Shown piece by piece: positions 19,435 through 29,693 of a stretch of 64,000 nucleotides of DNA (positions within the stretch are counted from its first letter, which is position 1; the number at the start of each line of letters is the position of its first letter). The stretch lies in NCBI RefSeq assembly GCF_029892785.1, contig NZ_JARXXA010000002.1, positions 124,001 through 188,000 of the forward strand, in the 5' to 3' direction. The notes beneath the pieces are model-generated. The model was not told where the DNA came from. It saw nothing but the letters and a program-made list of their open reading frames with translations, and did no database searches. The position numbers were made by a program, and so were the translations under genes. This DNA comes from Parabacteroides sp. PH5-46. GTDB taxonomy: Bacteria > Bacteroidota > Bacteroidia > Bacteroidales > Tannerellaceae.

Positions 19435-19818
19435 ATGCAACTCTCTATTGAGCAGAAAGACATTGATAAATTCCTGATGATAGGAGATAAGGTATTGATA
19501 AAACCTAAGAATCCGCAAAGCCAGACTAAATCGGGATTGTATTTACCGCCTACCGTTCAGCAAGGCGAGAAAATACAGAGCGGCTATATAATTAAAGCCG
19601 GCCCGGGATATCCTTTGCCTTCACAAATTGAGGAGTCGGAAGTCTGGAAAAAGAAAGAAGATGAGGTGCACTATCTACCCTTGCAAGCGAAGGAGGGAGA
19701 CTTGGCCGTTTATATACAAAGCGCTACGTATGAGATTAAATTCAATGATGAAACATATATGATTGTTCCTCATTCGGCCATTCTGATGCTCGTTAGGGAT
19801 GACGGGCTTTTTGAGTAA
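19435..19818 (+). CDS. GroES-like (Cpn10-fold) protein
   Basis: A 127-residue protein with a chaperonin-10-like barrel: GDKVLIKPKNPQSQTKSGLYLP at the front, a glycine-rich GYIIKAGPGYPLP, and EGDLAVYIQ...VPHSAILMLVRD at the end. It is about 30 residues longer than GroES, with a charged insert in the middle. It sits apart from groEL, so it is a paralogue rather than the main co-chaperonin. Function unknown. nfnA follows 48 nt downstream. Confidence 0.75.
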   Translation: MQLSIEQKDIDKFLMIGDKVLIKPKNPQSQTKSGLYLPPTVQQGEKIQSGYIIKAGPGYPLPSQIEESEVWKKKEDEVHYLPLQAKEGDLAVYIQSATYEIKFNDETYMIVPHSAILMLVRDDGLFE

Positions 19819-19866
19819 ATCTGAAAATAATAAATAGCAAACGACAAATACAATATAGCGATATCC

Positions 19867-20661
19867 ATGAACAAAATTGTAAGCAAGGAGTATTTTTCCC
19901 CTCAGGTGGTGAAACTGGAAGTAGAAGCGCCTTTGATTGCGCGCTCGCGTAAAGCCGGGCATTTCGTCATTGTAAAGGTAGGGAAAAAAGGAGAGCGTAT
20001 CCCCTTAACAATCGCCGGAGCCGACACGGAAAAAGGGACGATTACATTGGTAATTCAAGCCGTAGGAAATTCTTCCAAGAAGATATGTGAACTGAATGTG
20101 GGAGACGAGATTACGGATCTTGTAGGTCCTTTGGGACAGGCTACACATATAGAAAAAGTAGGAACTGTTATCTGTGCAGGAGGAGGAGTAGGCGTAGCCC
20201 CCTTATTACCTATTGTGGAAGCCTTCCATAAGGCAGGCAACCGGGTGATAGTAGTTTTGGCTGCCCGTACGAAAGACCTGGTTATCCTGGAAGATCAGAT
20301 GAAAGCGAATTCCGATGAAGTTGTTATCATGACAGATGATGGCTCTTACGGCACAAAAGGTTTGGTGACAAACGGAATTGAAAATATCATCAACCGGGAG
20401 AAAGTTGACCTTTGTGTAACAATAGGTCCTGCCATTATGATGAAGTTCGTTTCTGCCCTTACAAAGAAGTATGAAATACCAACTGTAGCCTCGCTGAATA
20501 CCATTATGGTAGACGGTACAGGTATGTGTGGAGCTTGCCGTATCACGGTAGGAGGGAAGACTAAGTTTGTCTGCGTAGATGGCCCCGAGTTCGATGCCCA
20601 TCAGGTAGATTTTGATGAAATGTTAATGCGTCTCAGTGCTTATAAAGAAGTAGAAAAATAA
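19867..20661 (+). CDS. nfnA: NfnA-like ferredoxin-NADP reductase subunit
   Basis: A 264-residue FAD and [2Fe-2S] subunit of the NADH-dependent ferredoxin:NADP oxidoreductase (electron-bifurcating NfnAB), related to PyrK and sulfide dehydrogenase subunit. The FAD/NAD fold shows CAGGGVGVAP. The cluster site is D216 with C221, C224 and C236, matching the unusual one-Asp, three-Cys ligation known in NfnA. The NfnB gene follows 1 nt later, which supports the pairing. Bifurcation is inferred from homology. Confidence 0.88.
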   Translation: MNKIVSKEYFSPQVVKLEVEAPLIARSRKAGHFVIVKVGKKGERIPLTIAGADTEKGTITLVIQAVGNSSKKICELNVGDEITDLVGPLGQATHIEKVGTVICAGGGVGVAPLLPIVEAFHKAGNRVIVVLAARTKDLVILEDQMKANSDEVVIMTDDGSYGTKGLVTNGIENIINREKVDLCVTIGPAIMMKFVSALTKKYEIPTVASLNTIMVDGTGMCGACRITVGGKTKFVCVDGPEFDAHQVDFDEMLMRLSAYKEVEK

Positions 20662-20662
20662 G

Positions 20663-22126
20663 ATGAAAGAACAAATAATAGCCCGCCGTAACGAACCTTG
20701 GAGAGACGAATTGCGGAAGAATTTAAAGAATAAAGAACGCGCGGATATCCCACGTGTACACATGAATGAGCTCGATCCGGAGTATCGTAGCCACAATAGC
20801 GAAGAAGTAAACCTGGGATTAACAGCTGAGCAGGCAATGCAGGAAGCCAAGCGCTGTCTGGATTGCCCGAATCCGACTTGTATGTCCGGCTGTCCGGTTA
20901 GTATTCAGATTCCTACATTCGTTAAATATATAGAAGTTGGTAAATTCCTGGATGCAGCTAAGGTGTTGAAAGAAACCAGTGCTCTTCCGGCAGTATGTGG
21001 ACGTGTTTGCCCGCAGGAGAAGCAATGTGAAGCACAATGTATTCATCTGAAAATGAAAAAAGATCCTGTAGCTATTGGTTACCTGGAACGTTTCGCTGCC
21101 GATTATGAGCGTGAAAGCGGACAGATGTCTGTTCCTGAAATAGCGAAGCCTAACGGTATCAAAATTGCCGTAGTAGGTTCAGGACCTGCCGGATTATCCT
21201 TTGCCGGAGATATGGCTAAACGAGGCTATGATATTACCGTTTTTGAAGCTTTACACGAAATTGGCGGTGTGTTGAAATACGGGATTCCGGAATTCCGTTT
21301 ACCGAATGAGATAGTAGATGTAGAGATAGATATCCTGCGGAAAATGGGTGTGAAATTCCTGAACAACTGTATTGTGGGAAAGACAATCACTTATGAAGAT
21401 CTGCATGTGGATGGTTTTAAGGGCATTTTCGCAGCCAGTGGAGCCGGATTGCCTAACTTTATGAATATACCGGGCGAAAACCTGATCGGGGTTATGTCTT
21501 CTAATGAATACCTGACACGTGTCAACCTGATGGATGCTGCGAACCCAGAAAGCGATACCCCTGTATTGATAGGGAAGAAGGTAGCCGTTATCGGCGGAGG
21601 GAATACAGCGATGGATTCTGTACGTACAGCCCGCCGTCTGGGAGCTGAGCGCTCGATGATCGTTTATCGTCGAAGCGAAGAAGAAATGCCGGCTCGTATA
21701 GAGGAGGTTAAACATGCCAAGGAAGAAGGTGTGGAGTTCCTTACGCTTCATAATCCGATAGAATATATAGGTGATGAAAGAGGCCGTGTAAAGCAAATGC
21801 GCTTGCAAAAAATGGCTTTGGGAGAGCCGGATGCCTCCGGTCGCCGTCGTCCTATAGCCATCGCAGGAGCTATTGATACCATAGATGTAGACGAGGTAAT
21901 CGTAAGCGTGGGTGTTTCTCCGAACCCCCTTATTCCAAGTACCTTTAAAGGCTTGGATGTAACCAAATGGGGAACCATCATTGTAGACGAATCCACCATG
22001 CGTTCCGCATTACCCGATGTATATGCCGGAGGCGACATCGTAAGAGGTGGTGCCACCGTTATCCTAGCCATGGGCGATGGCCGTAAAGCCGCCGCCGCTA
22101 TGCACCAACAACTATCATCAGACTAA
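20663..22126 (+). CDS. nfnB: NfnB-like / GltD-like NADPH oxidoreductase subunit
   Basis: A 487-residue flavoprotein with two N-terminal [4Fe-4S] motifs (CLDCPNPTCMSGCP and CGRVCPQEKQCEAQC), an FAD site (GSGPAGLSFAGDMAKRG) and an NADPH site (IGGGNTAMDSVRTARRLG). It matches the homotetrameric glutamate synthase GltA small-subunit family, which includes NfnB. Standing directly behind nfnA and without a large glutamate synthase subunit, NfnB is the better reading. Confidence 0.9.
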   Translation: MKEQIIARRNEPWRDELRKNLKNKERADIPRVHMNELDPEYRSHNSEEVNLGLTAEQAMQEAKRCLDCPNPTCMSGCPVSIQIPTFVKYIEVGKFLDAAKVLKETSALPAVCGRVCPQEKQCEAQCIHLKMKKDPVAIGYLERFAADYERESGQMSVPEIAKPNGIKIAVVGSGPAGLSFAGDMAKRGYDITVFEALHEIGGVLKYGIPEFRLPNEIVDVEIDILRKMGVKFLNNCIVGKTITYEDLHVDGFKGIFAASGAGLPNFMNIPGENLIGVMSSNEYLTRVNLMDAANPESDTPVLIGKKVAVIGGGNTAMDSVRTARRLGAERSMIVYRRSEEEMPARIEEVKHAKEEGVEFLTLHNPIEYIGDERGRVKQMRLQKMALGEPDASGRRRPIAIAGAIDTIDVDEVIVSVGVSPNPLIPSTFKGLDVTKWGTIIVDESTMRSALPDVYAGGDIVRGGATVILAMGDGRKAAAAMHQQLSSD

Positions 22127-22294
22127 AGAATATTAACCATCAATAACTTTCATTGTATACTAAGGGCTAAACTCATATCGTTTTATTAATAAATCAAATA
22201 ATCGAGATTTGGAACATTAAAGATGCAAAAAGAACTTTTTTTTGTTCGTTTAATTGCCGATATTTGAAAATGTATAAAACCTAACTGAAACGAT

Positions 22295-22588
22295 ATGAAA
22301 ATTGCATTGTTATTGAGAAGTAAGAAACAGCCTAAGACGGTGAATGATGTTGAACAGGCTGTTGTGTTTGATGTTGAAAAAGACAAGGTAGTTGGTGTTG
22401 AAAACGAAACACTACAATCGAAGGATGTAAAAGAGTTGACATCCTGGGCGCTAACGAGAAAGGTGAAGGAGATTTATACTCCTCAGGCTGATGAACAACT
22501 CCGTAACTTCTTTAGCTCATTGGGCATAAATATAAGAGGGTACGATGAATTATCAGATAACAGGTTGTTTCAAACCTTCATTTTATAA
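22295..22588 (+). CDS. Small protein, possibly NifX/NifB-C-terminal-like
   Basis: A 97-residue frame with good coding character. The N-terminus MKIALLLRSKK, central VVFDVEKDKVVGVEN and the end pattern (EIYTPQADEQLRNFFSSLGINIRGYD, in parts) recall the dinitrogenase Fe-Mo cofactor-binding fold, but no cysteine or histidine site is seen. Function unknown. It lies between NfnB and the convergent suf operon. A bidirectional terminator follows. Confidence 0.6.
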   Translation: MKIALLLRSKKQPKTVNDVEQAVVFDVEKDKVVGVENETLQSKDVKELTSWALTRKVKEIYTPQADEQLRNFFSSLGINIRGYDELSDNRLFQTFIL

Positions 22589-22619
22589 GAATTAATTAAT
22601 AGGGAATGTTAAACAAAAT

Positions 22620-22649
22620 GCGGCTATCCGACCTAAGTCAGATAGCCGC
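22620..22649. terminator. Bidirectional terminator between two convergent units
   Basis: GCGGCTATC (22620-22628) pairs with GATAGCCGC (22641-22649), with an inner GAC/GTC extension around CTAA. T-rich sequence follows on both strands (TCTTTATTTT on plus, ATTTTGTTT on minus). It would end the small plus-strand gene and the suf operon. Confidence 0.85.
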
Positions 22650-22666
22650 TCTTTATTTTGAGACAG

Positions 22667-24010
22667 TTATCGGCATTTACGGCAACCGGCGCATTGCGCC
22701 AACTCGCCTCGGAAACGTTTTTCCACCAAGTGGTGCAAACGTTCTTTTAATCCTTCCAAACGGACATTCTCTACCACATCGGCTGTAAAAGCAACGCTTA
22801 ACATCATGCGAGCTTCTTCTTGTGGAATACCACGGCTTTGCAGGTAGAATAGCGCGTTCTCGTCCAGTTGTCCGGTCGTCATACCGTGAGAACATTTCAC
22901 ATCGTCAGCGTATATTTCGAGCTGAGGCTTGCTGTACATGCGGGCATCGTTGGTGGTCAACAGATTCCGGTTCGTTTGGAAAGCAGCTGTTTTCTGAGCT
23001 CCTTCCTTTACCAGGATACGTCCGCTGAAAGCGCCTACGGAATGATCTTTCAATACATTCTTGAATAATTCATTGCTGGTACAGTGGGGCTTGGCATGGG
23101 TAATATGGCTATAAGTGTCTACTTGCTGTTCCATATCCAGAATCGACATGCCGCAAAGGGTAGCCTCTGCATGCTCTCCGTTTAACTCGATATAGTAATT
23201 ATTACGGGTCAATCCGTTGTTCAGTGTAATACCGTTTACCAACACGTTACTGGAAGCCTCCTGTTGCACATGGAAAGACGCAAAGCGGGTGGTAGACGGA
23301 GTGCTTTCCTCCAAGTCGTAGAAATCGAAATAAGCACCTTCTTCTGCAAATATTTCCACGACTTCCGTCGTCAGGAATTTGACATCATCGATGCTATGGT
23401 CGCAAACCAGCAATTTAGCCTGCGAATGAGGCTCCATGATCACTAGAATCCGGCGGTTGGCCATGGTGTCCATATCGTTGCGGAAAATGTTTACCAACTG
23501 TATAGGACGTTCTACCACGACTCCCTTGGGGACATAAACAACGAATCCATCCTGTGCAAACATGGTGTTCAACGCGATGATTCCGTCTTTACTGCTTGGT
23601 GCTGCTTTCCCGTAATATTTTTCGGCAATTTGCGGATGTAGTTCTGTAAAGGCTTTCAAGCCTCCTACGTATACTCCTTCCGGAAGTTCTACCTTAGGCT
23701 TCACCTTGTCGTAAAAAGAGTCATTTACGATGAAATAGAGGGCTGTACCCAGATTCGGTACGTCGCAACGGAATACATCATACGGATTAACTGGAATGTT
23801 GACCCGTTTCAGGTTGACGCCATAATCAGGCGCAAAGGCTTGTGATACATCGGTGTATTTGTAATCTTCTTCTTTAGTTGAAGGAAATCCCAAACGCTCG
23901 AAATCCTTGAAAGCCTCGATCCGGGGCTTATTCAACACCTCAGACGCATGACTTCTTATCAGGTCTTCATATTGTGTGAATAAGTCAATATATTGTTGTT
24001 CTGCTTTCAT
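22667..24010 (-). CDS. sufD: Fe-S cluster assembly protein SufD
   Basis: A beta-helix scaffold subunit of the SufBCD complex, 447 residues. Recognisable parts: YADDVKCSHGMTTGQLDENALFYLQSRGIP near the C-terminus (in parts) and FRGELAQC. Last gene of sufB-sufC-sufD, 1 nt after sufC. It ends in a Cys-containing tail (CAGCRKCR), which is unusual for SufD and could be incidental. Confidence 0.93.
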   Translation of the reverse strand: MKAEQQYIDLFTQYEDLIRSHASEVLNKPRIEAFKDFERLGFPSTKEEDYKYTDVSQAFAPDYGVNLKRVNIPVNPYDVFRCDVPNLGTALYFIVNDSFYDKVKPKVELPEGVYVGGLKAFTELHPQIAEKYYGKAAPSSKDGIIALNTMFAQDGFVVYVPKGVVVERPIQLVNIFRNDMDTMANRRILVIMEPHSQAKLLVCDHSIDDVKFLTTEVVEIFAEEGAYFDFYDLEESTPSTTRFASFHVQQEASSNVLVNGITLNNGLTRNNYYIELNGEHAEATLCGMSILDMEQQVDTYSHITHAKPHCTSNELFKNVLKDHSVGAFSGRILVKEGAQKTAAFQTNRNLLTTNDARMYSKPQLEIYADDVKCSHGMTTGQLDENALFYLQSRGIPQEEARMMLSVAFTADVVENVRLEGLKERLHHLVEKRFRGELAQCAGCRKCR

Positions 24011-24011
24011 T

Positions 24012-24764
24012 TTATTCTTCCACTTCTGTTTTTAGCCAGTCGTATCCTTTCTTCTCCAGTTCCAGTGCCAGCTCGGGGCCTCCGGTCTTTACAATGCGTC
24101 CGTTGTATAGCACATGTACGATGTCCGGACGGATATAGTCTAACAAACGTTGATAGTGGGTGATGACAATCGTGGAGTTTTCTGGCGTTCTTAGCTCGTT
24201 TACGCCCTGTGCGACAATGCGCAAAGCATCAATGTCCAGCCCGCTGTCTGTCTCGTCCAGAATAGCCAATTTGGGCTCCAGCATGGCCATTTGGAATATC
24301 TCATTTCGTTTTTTCTCGCCACCGGAGAAGCCTTCGTTTACACTACGTCCAGTCAGCGTACTATCCATTTCTACGATGGCGCGCTTTTCACGCATCAGTT
24401 TCAGGAAATCTGTAGCCGGAATTGGTTCCAGGCCTTTATGTTTGCGATGTTCATTCACGGCAGCACGCATAAAGTTTACCATGCTTACGCCGGGGATCTC
24501 TACCGGATATTGGAAGCTAAGGAATATGCCTTTGCGACTTCTGTCTTCAGGCGAGAGTTCCAGCAGGTCTTTTCCTTCGTAGAGTACTTCTCCCTCGGTT
24601 ACTTCAAATGCCGGATTACCTACCAGCACACTGCTCAGTGTACTCTTCCCGGAACCATTCGGCCCCATGATTGCATGTATTTCTCCTTTTTTGACGGAAA
24701 GGTTAATCCCTTTTAATATCTCTTTGCCGTTGATGTTGGCATGTAAGTTCTTTATTTCTAACAT
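24012..24764 (-). CDS. sufC: Fe-S cluster assembly ATPase SufC
   Basis: The ABC-type ATPase of SufBCD, 250 residues. Walker [10 protein letters not shown], signature [11 protein letters not shown] and Walker [13 protein letters not shown] are intact; the SGLD form is characteristic of SufC. It lies 11 nt after sufB and directly before sufD. Confidence 0.96.
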   Translation of the reverse strand: MLEIKNLHANINGKEILKGINLSVKKGEIHAIMGPNGSGKSTLSSVLVGNPAFEVTEGEVLYEGKDLLELSPEDRSRKGIFLSFQYPVEIPGVSMVNFMRAAVNEHRKHKGLEPIPATDFLKLMREKRAIVEMDSTLTGRSVNEGFSGGEKKRNEIFQMAMLEPKLAILDETDSGLDIDALRIVAQGVNELRTPENSTIVITHYQRLLDYIRPDIVHVLYNGRIVKTGGPELALELEKKGYDWLKTEVEE

Positions 24765-24775
24765 AATCTTATTAT

Positions 24776-26221
24776 TTATCCTACACTTCCTTCTAATGAA
24801 ATTGATAATAGCTTTTGGGCTTCTACGGCAAATTCCATCGGAAGCTTATTCATTACTTCTTTGGCGTATCCATTGACGATCAAACCTACAGCTTCTTCAG
24901 TTGAGATGCCTCGCTGATTACAATAGAACAACTGTTCTTCGCTGATTTTGCTGGTGGTTGCTTCGTGCTCAATAATGGCTGTTTCATTCTGTATATCTGC
25001 ATACGGGAATGTATGGGCGCCACAGGTTGAACTAAGTAGCAAACTGTCGCATTGGCTGTGATTTCTGGCTCCTTCTGCCCGGGGAGAAACCTTTACCAGT
25101 CCGCGATAGCTGTTTTGGCTGAATCCGGCGGAGATCCCTTTAGACACGATTCGGCTCTTGGTGTTTTTGCCCAGATGAACCATTTTCGTACCGGTATCTG
25201 CTTGCTGGTAATTGTTTGTTACAGCTACGGAATAAAACTCGCCTATGGAGTCATCGCCTGCCAGGATACAGCTTGGGTATTTCCAGGTGATGGCTGAGCC
25301 GGTTTCTACCTGAGTCCAGGATATTTTGCTGCCGCGTCCTTTACACAACCCGCGTTTTGTCACAAAATTGTAAATACCTCCTTTGCCCTCTTTATCGCCA
25401 GGGTACCAGTTTTGAACGGTCGAGTATTTTACTTCGGCCTGTTCTTTTGCCACGATTTCAACGATAGCGGCATGCAGCTGATTTTCATCGCGCATAGGAG
25501 CCGTACATCCTTCCAGGTAGCTGACGTACGAATCGTCGTCCGCTACGATCAGGGTACGTTCGAATTGACCGGTATTTTTTGCATTAATACGGAAATAAGT
25601 ACTCAATTCCATCGGACAGCGAACCCCTTTCGGTATATAAACAAACGAACCATCCGAGAAGACCGCAGAATTAAGTGCTGCGAAGAAATTATCCCGATAG
25701 CTGACAACACTTCCCAGATACTTTTGCACCAAGTCCGGTTGATGTTGTACGGCTTCACTGAAAGAAGAAAAGATAATTCCTTTTTCGGCCAGTATATCCT
25801 TGAACGTTGTCTTTACGGATACGCTATCCATTACCGCGTCTACTGCCATGCCTGTGAGCTGTTTCTGCTCTTCCAGCGGGATACCCAGTTTGTTGAATGT
25901 TTTCAGCAATTCGGGATCTACTTCGTCGAGACTTTTGGGGCCTTCTTTCTTTTTAGGTGCTGCGTAGTAGATGATATCCTGGTAATCGATAGGGGGAATA
26001 TTGAGGTGAGGCCATGTGGGCATCTTCATCGTTAACCAATGCCGATAGGCTTTCAGCCGGTATTCCAGCAGCCATTCCGGCTCATTCTTCTTGGAAGATA
26101 TAGTGCGTATTACATCTTCATTCAGTCCTTTGTGAAGTGTTTCTGTATCGATGTCCGTAACAAATCCGTATTTGTAATCACTGTTTGTTACTTCATCGAT
26201 TATTTTAGTAGAATCTTGCAT
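24776..26221 (-). CDS. sufB: Fe-S cluster assembly protein SufB
   Basis: The scaffold subunit on which the cluster is assembled, 481 residues. Typical segments: [43 protein letters not shown] (in parts), [16 protein letters not shown] and [17 protein letters not shown]. It is the first suf gene. The 26-nt gap to cvpA has no promoter, so it probably belongs to the rimP-nusA-infB transcription unit. Confidence 0.96.
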   Translation of the reverse strand: MQDSTKIIDEVTNSDYKYGFVTDIDTETLHKGLNEDVIRTISSKKNEPEWLLEYRLKAYRHWLTMKMPTWPHLNIPPIDYQDIIYYAAPKKKEGPKSLDEVDPELLKTFNKLGIPLEEQKQLTGMAVDAVMDSVSVKTTFKDILAEKGIIFSSFSEAVQHQPDLVQKYLGSVVSYRDNFFAALNSAVFSDGSFVYIPKGVRCPMELSTYFRINAKNTGQFERTLIVADDDSYVSYLEGCTAPMRDENQLHAAIVEIVAKEQAEVKYSTVQNWYPGDKEGKGGIYNFVTKRGLCKGRGSKISWTQVETGSAITWKYPSCILAGDDSIGEFYSVAVTNNYQQADTGTKMVHLGKNTKSRIVSKGISAGFSQNSYRGLVKVSPRAEGARNHSQCDSLLLSSTCGAHTFPYADIQNETAIIEHEATTSKISEEQLFYCNQRGISTEEAVGLIVNGYAKEVMNKLPMEFAVEAQKLLSISLEGSVG

Positions 26222-26247
26222 AATGACGTTTATATTATAAAAACCAA

Positions 26248-26745
26248 TTACTCCTCTTTTAAAAACAAGTTTCCAGGGTAAATAGTTGGAACAATCTGTT
26301 TAACGGGATAATAAAAATGAGATTCAACCTTTGTCTGTGCAGAAATAAGCGCAGAATTTCGGTCTACAATTTCCAATAAATTAAGCAATAGGCTGGTGAA
26401 TAAAACAACGATCAGCAGACCGAATAATCCTCCGGCCAGATGATTTAATATGCTTAGAGGGGTAACATTAACCACCCGGTGAAGTATTTCTCCTACCAAT
26501 AATAATACGGCTACAATCAGCAGAAAACCTAATATGTAGCTCAGAATAGTTGAACCCTGTTCAGACAGCCATCCCAAAGATAAAACATACCCTTGTAGCC
26601 AGCCTGCTACTTTCCCGCAAAAGAAGATGGCAACTACTAAGGCTATAAGCGAAACAACCTGTTTGATGACTCCATCAAACAGGCCTTTCACTATACCTAT
26701 TCCTGCCAGACACAGCAAAGTGATGTCCAACCAGTTCATGTTCAT
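26248..26745 (-). CDS. CvpA-family membrane protein
   Basis: A 165-residue inner-membrane protein with four hydrophobic segments. The N-terminus ([22 protein letters not shown]) and the glycine-rich third and fourth segments ([15 protein letters not shown]) fit the CvpA/colicin V production family, whose members affect envelope stability. It starts 2 nt after infB. The exact role here is unknown. Confidence 0.85.
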   Translation of the reverse strand: MNMNWLDITLLCLAGIGIVKGLFDGVIKQVVSLIALVVAIFFCGKVAGWLQGYVLSLGWLSEQGSTILSYILGFLLIVAVLLLVGEILHRVVNVTPLSILNHLAGGLFGLLIVVLFTSLLLNLLEIVDRNSALISAQTKVESHFYYPVKQIVPTIYPGNLFLKEE

Positions 26746-26747
26746 AA

Positions 26748-29669
26748 TTATAATTTTTGCTTAACTTCTATTTCCTCATAGGATTCGATGATGTCACCTA
26801 CTTTTATATCATTATATCCTGTGATATTCAGTCCACATTCGTATCCGAAGGCTACTTCTTTTACGTCTTCTTTGAAGCGCTTTAATGAGCCCAGGTCTCC
26901 GGAGTAGATAACAATACCATCACGAATCAGGCGGATCTTGTTGCTACGCTTGATCTTGCCTTCTTTCACCATACATCCGGCAACTGTACCCACCTTCGTG
27001 ATTTTGAATACTTCCCTTACTTCCACCATGGCAGTGATTTCTTCCTTCATTTCAGGAGCAAGCATACCTTCCATAGCGCTCTTCACATCTTCTATTGCGT
27101 CATAGATGATAGAGTAAAGGCGGATTTCAACACCATCCTTGTCGGCCTGCCGTCTGGCAGCTACTGAAGGACGTACCTGGAAGCCAATGATGATGGCACT
27201 TGAGGCAGCAGCCAATACAATATCCGATTCGGATATTTGTCCTACGGCTTTGTGGATTACATTTACCTGTATCTGTTCTGTAGAGAGGCGGATCAATGAG
27301 TCCGACAGCGCTTCTACCGAGCCGTCTACGTCGCCTTTCACAATCACATTCAGTTCCTGGAAGTTACCTACGGCTATACGGCGACCAATATCATCAAGAG
27401 TAAGCATCTTCTGGGTACGTAAGCCCAGTTCACGCTGTAACTGTTCACGACGTCCGGCTATTTCACGTGCTTCCTGATCGGTTTCCAATACATTAAATGT
27501 ATCACCGGCCTGTGGAGCACCGTTTAATCCGAGAATTAATACCGGTTCTGATGGACCTGCCGTTTCTTTTCGCTGATTACGTTCGTTAAACATAGCCTTG
27601 ATACGTCCGAAATGGGTACCGGCAAGAATAACATCTCCTGTTTTCAGGGTTCCGTTTTCTATCAATACAGTAGAAATATATCCCCGTCCTTTGTCCAAAG
27701 ACGATTCGATAATAGAACCTGTCGCACGCAGGGTAGGATTTGCTTTTAAGTCAAGCATGTCTGCTTCCAGCAATACCTTTTCCAGTAGCTCTTCTACTCC
27801 GACACCTTTTTTGGCAGAGATTTCCTGGCTTTGGTATTTACCTCCCCAGTCTTCCACCAGATAGTTCATGTTGGCCAGTTCTTCCTTGATCTTTTCAGGG
27901 TTTGCACTGGGTTTGTCTATCTTGTTAATAGCAAATACGATGGGAACGCCTGCCGCCGAAGCATGGTTAATAGCTTCAATTGTCTGAGGCATCACATTGT
28001 CGTCGGCAGCTACTATAATAATTGCAATATCGGTTACTTTGGCTCCACGGGCACGCATAGCCGTAAATGCTTCGTGTCCCGGTGTATCCAGGAAGGTAAT
28101 CCGGCGTCCACTGGATAGTTTTACATTGTACGCTCCTATATGCTGCGTAATACCTCCGGCTTCTCCGGCGATTACATTCGCACTACGTATATTGTCGAGC
28201 AATGAAGTCTTACCATGGTCTACGTGTCCCATTACCGTTACGATAGGAGGTCTTGTAGTCCAGTCTTCTTCATTGTCATCTTCGTCTGTTTTGATTGCTT
28301 CAACCACTTCGGCACTTACGTATTCGGTTTTGAATCCGAATTCTTCAGCTACGATGTTGATTGTTTCTGCATCCAGGCGCTGGTTGATAGAAACCATGAT
28401 GCCGATACTCATACAGGTAGCGATTACCTGGGTAACCGGAATATTCATCATGTTGGCCAAGTCGTTGGCAGTAACAAATTCTGTCAGTTTCAGTACTTTG
28501 CTTTCCTGTTCCTCCAGTTCCATCAATTCATGCTCACGTTGTAATGCGGCATCTCGTTTATCCCGGCGGTACTTGGCACCTTTATTACTTTTATTTCCTT
28601 TATTGGTCAGGCGGGCAAGTGTTTCTTTGATCTGTTTTTGTACATCTTCTTCACTTACTTCTGCTTTTACCGGCTTACGCAGGCGGCTCTTGCGATCATC
28701 CCGCTGTGCACGGCTAAAGTTAGTGCCGAGTGTATTGTTGATGTCAACGCGATCTTTTTTGATCCGTTTCCGTTTTTTCTTGGCATCCTTGTCGCTGTCT
28801 GCGCTTTCTTTCCCGGGTGTAGCTGTTTTAGCTGCACCATCTTTCGGACCTTTAAACGGATGAGCTCCGGGTGTTGCCGGCTTGTTCGCATTAAATTTCT
28901 CGCGTTTTTCTTCGCGTTCTTTTTTGCGTTCTTCTTTTGTTTTTTTCTTAGGTCGGGTTGACTGGTTAATAGCGGAAAGGTCTATCTTACCGGTCACTTT
29001 AATATTCGACTCAATTTTTGGAGTGTTTAGTCTGAAAGGCGTTTTGTCACCTGATTTCACATCTTCTTCCTTTTCATTCGGGGAATCAATGCTTTCAGGT
29101 TTATTGAAATCTTTTTCCATCTCCATTACACCTGCATCCTCTATGACTGCCTGCGGGTGTATTTTCTTTTCTTCTTCCACTATGCTTTCTTTTTCTATAA
29201 GCTTTTCTTCTTTAGGAACGGCAGGTTTTTCCTTTGCTTCTGTAGGTATAGGGCTGTTGATAATCGGCTCTGTTTCTACAGCAGCAGGTTGCTTTTCCTG
29301 TACAGGAGGAACCGGGGGCTTTTCTTTTTTCTTGGGCTCCAGTTCTATTTTCCCTTTTGTTACAAGTTTAGGTTTGTATTCTTCGGGGATTTCTGTTTTT
29401 ATTTCTGCCGGTTTTTGCTTTTGTTTTTCTTTCTTTTCCGGCACTATTGTTTCTTTCGTTGTGGGTACTTGTGGCTTTGACAGGATACGTTCACGTTCCT
29501 GTTCCGATAAATCCTTTCCAAACTCTTTTACGAGCAAAGCAAATTGTTCGTCATTGACCCTTGTGTTGGGGTTACTTTCTACAGCATAGCCATTCTTATG
29601 CAGGAATTCCACAACTGTGGAAAGCCCTACATTCAGGTTGCTCATTACTTCTTTTAACTTTATAGGCAT
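26748..29669 (-). CDS. infB: Translation initiation factor IF-2
   Basis: GTPase that brings initiator tRNA to the 30S subunit. It has 973 residues. The first ~400 are a low-complexity Lys/Glu/Pro-rich region starting with an IF2_N fold ([24 protein letters not shown]). The G domain begins near residue 480 with [12 protein letters not shown], then DTPGHEAF and NKIDK. IF2 domains II and IV follow. Length is normal for Bacteroidetes, which have long N-terminal extensions. Confidence 0.97.
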   Translation of the reverse strand: MPIKLKEVMSNLNVGLSTVVEFLHKNGYAVESNPNTRVNDEQFALLVKEFGKDLSEQERERILSKPQVPTTKETIVPEKKEKQKQKPAEIKTEIPEEYKPKLVTKGKIELEPKKKEKPPVPPVQEKQPAAVETEPIINSPIPTEAKEKPAVPKEEKLIEKESIVEEEKKIHPQAVIEDAGVMEMEKDFNKPESIDSPNEKEEDVKSGDKTPFRLNTPKIESNIKVTGKIDLSAINQSTRPKKKTKEERKKEREEKREKFNANKPATPGAHPFKGPKDGAAKTATPGKESADSDKDAKKKRKRIKKDRVDINNTLGTNFSRAQRDDRKSRLRKPVKAEVSEEDVQKQIKETLARLTNKGNKSNKGAKYRRDKRDAALQREHELMELEEQESKVLKLTEFVTANDLANMMNIPVTQVIATCMSIGIMVSINQRLDAETINIVAEEFGFKTEYVSAEVVEAIKTDEDDNEEDWTTRPPIVTVMGHVDHGKTSLLDNIRSANVIAGEAGGITQHIGAYNVKLSSGRRITFLDTPGHEAFTAMRARGAKVTDIAIIIVAADDNVMPQTIEAINHASAAGVPIVFAINKIDKPSANPEKIKEELANMNYLVEDWGGKYQSQEISAKKGVGVEELLEKVLLEADMLDLKANPTLRATGSIIESSLDKGRGYISTVLIENGTLKTGDVILAGTHFGRIKAMFNERNQRKETAGPSEPVLILGLNGAPQAGDTFNVLETDQEAREIAGRREQLQRELGLRTQKMLTLDDIGRRIAVGNFQELNVIVKGDVDGSVEALSDSLIRLSTEQIQVNVIHKAVGQISESDIVLAAASSAIIIGFQVRPSVAARRQADKDGVEIRLYSIIYDAIEDVKSAMEGMLAPEMKEEITAMVEVREVFKITKVGTVAGCMVKEGKIKRSNKIRLIRDGIVIYSGDLGSLKRFKEDVKEVAFGYECGLNITGYNDIKVGDIIESYEEIEVKQKL

Positions 29670-29693
29670 ATCTAACTTTGTCGTAATACAATT

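Noticed and set aside
22158-22170. AAGGGCTAAAC, shared with the left arm of the terminator at 13605
   Set aside because: Only one arm is present, no hairpin forms, and an 11-mer match is within chance.
27997-28863. 288-codon open frame on the plus strand, antisense to infB
   Set aside because: It is the reverse of the Lys/Glu-rich IF-2 N-terminal and G-domain region; product is low-complexity Ser-rich and has no promoter or family match. Other antisense frames over infB, sufB, nusA and ddh were rejected for the same reason.
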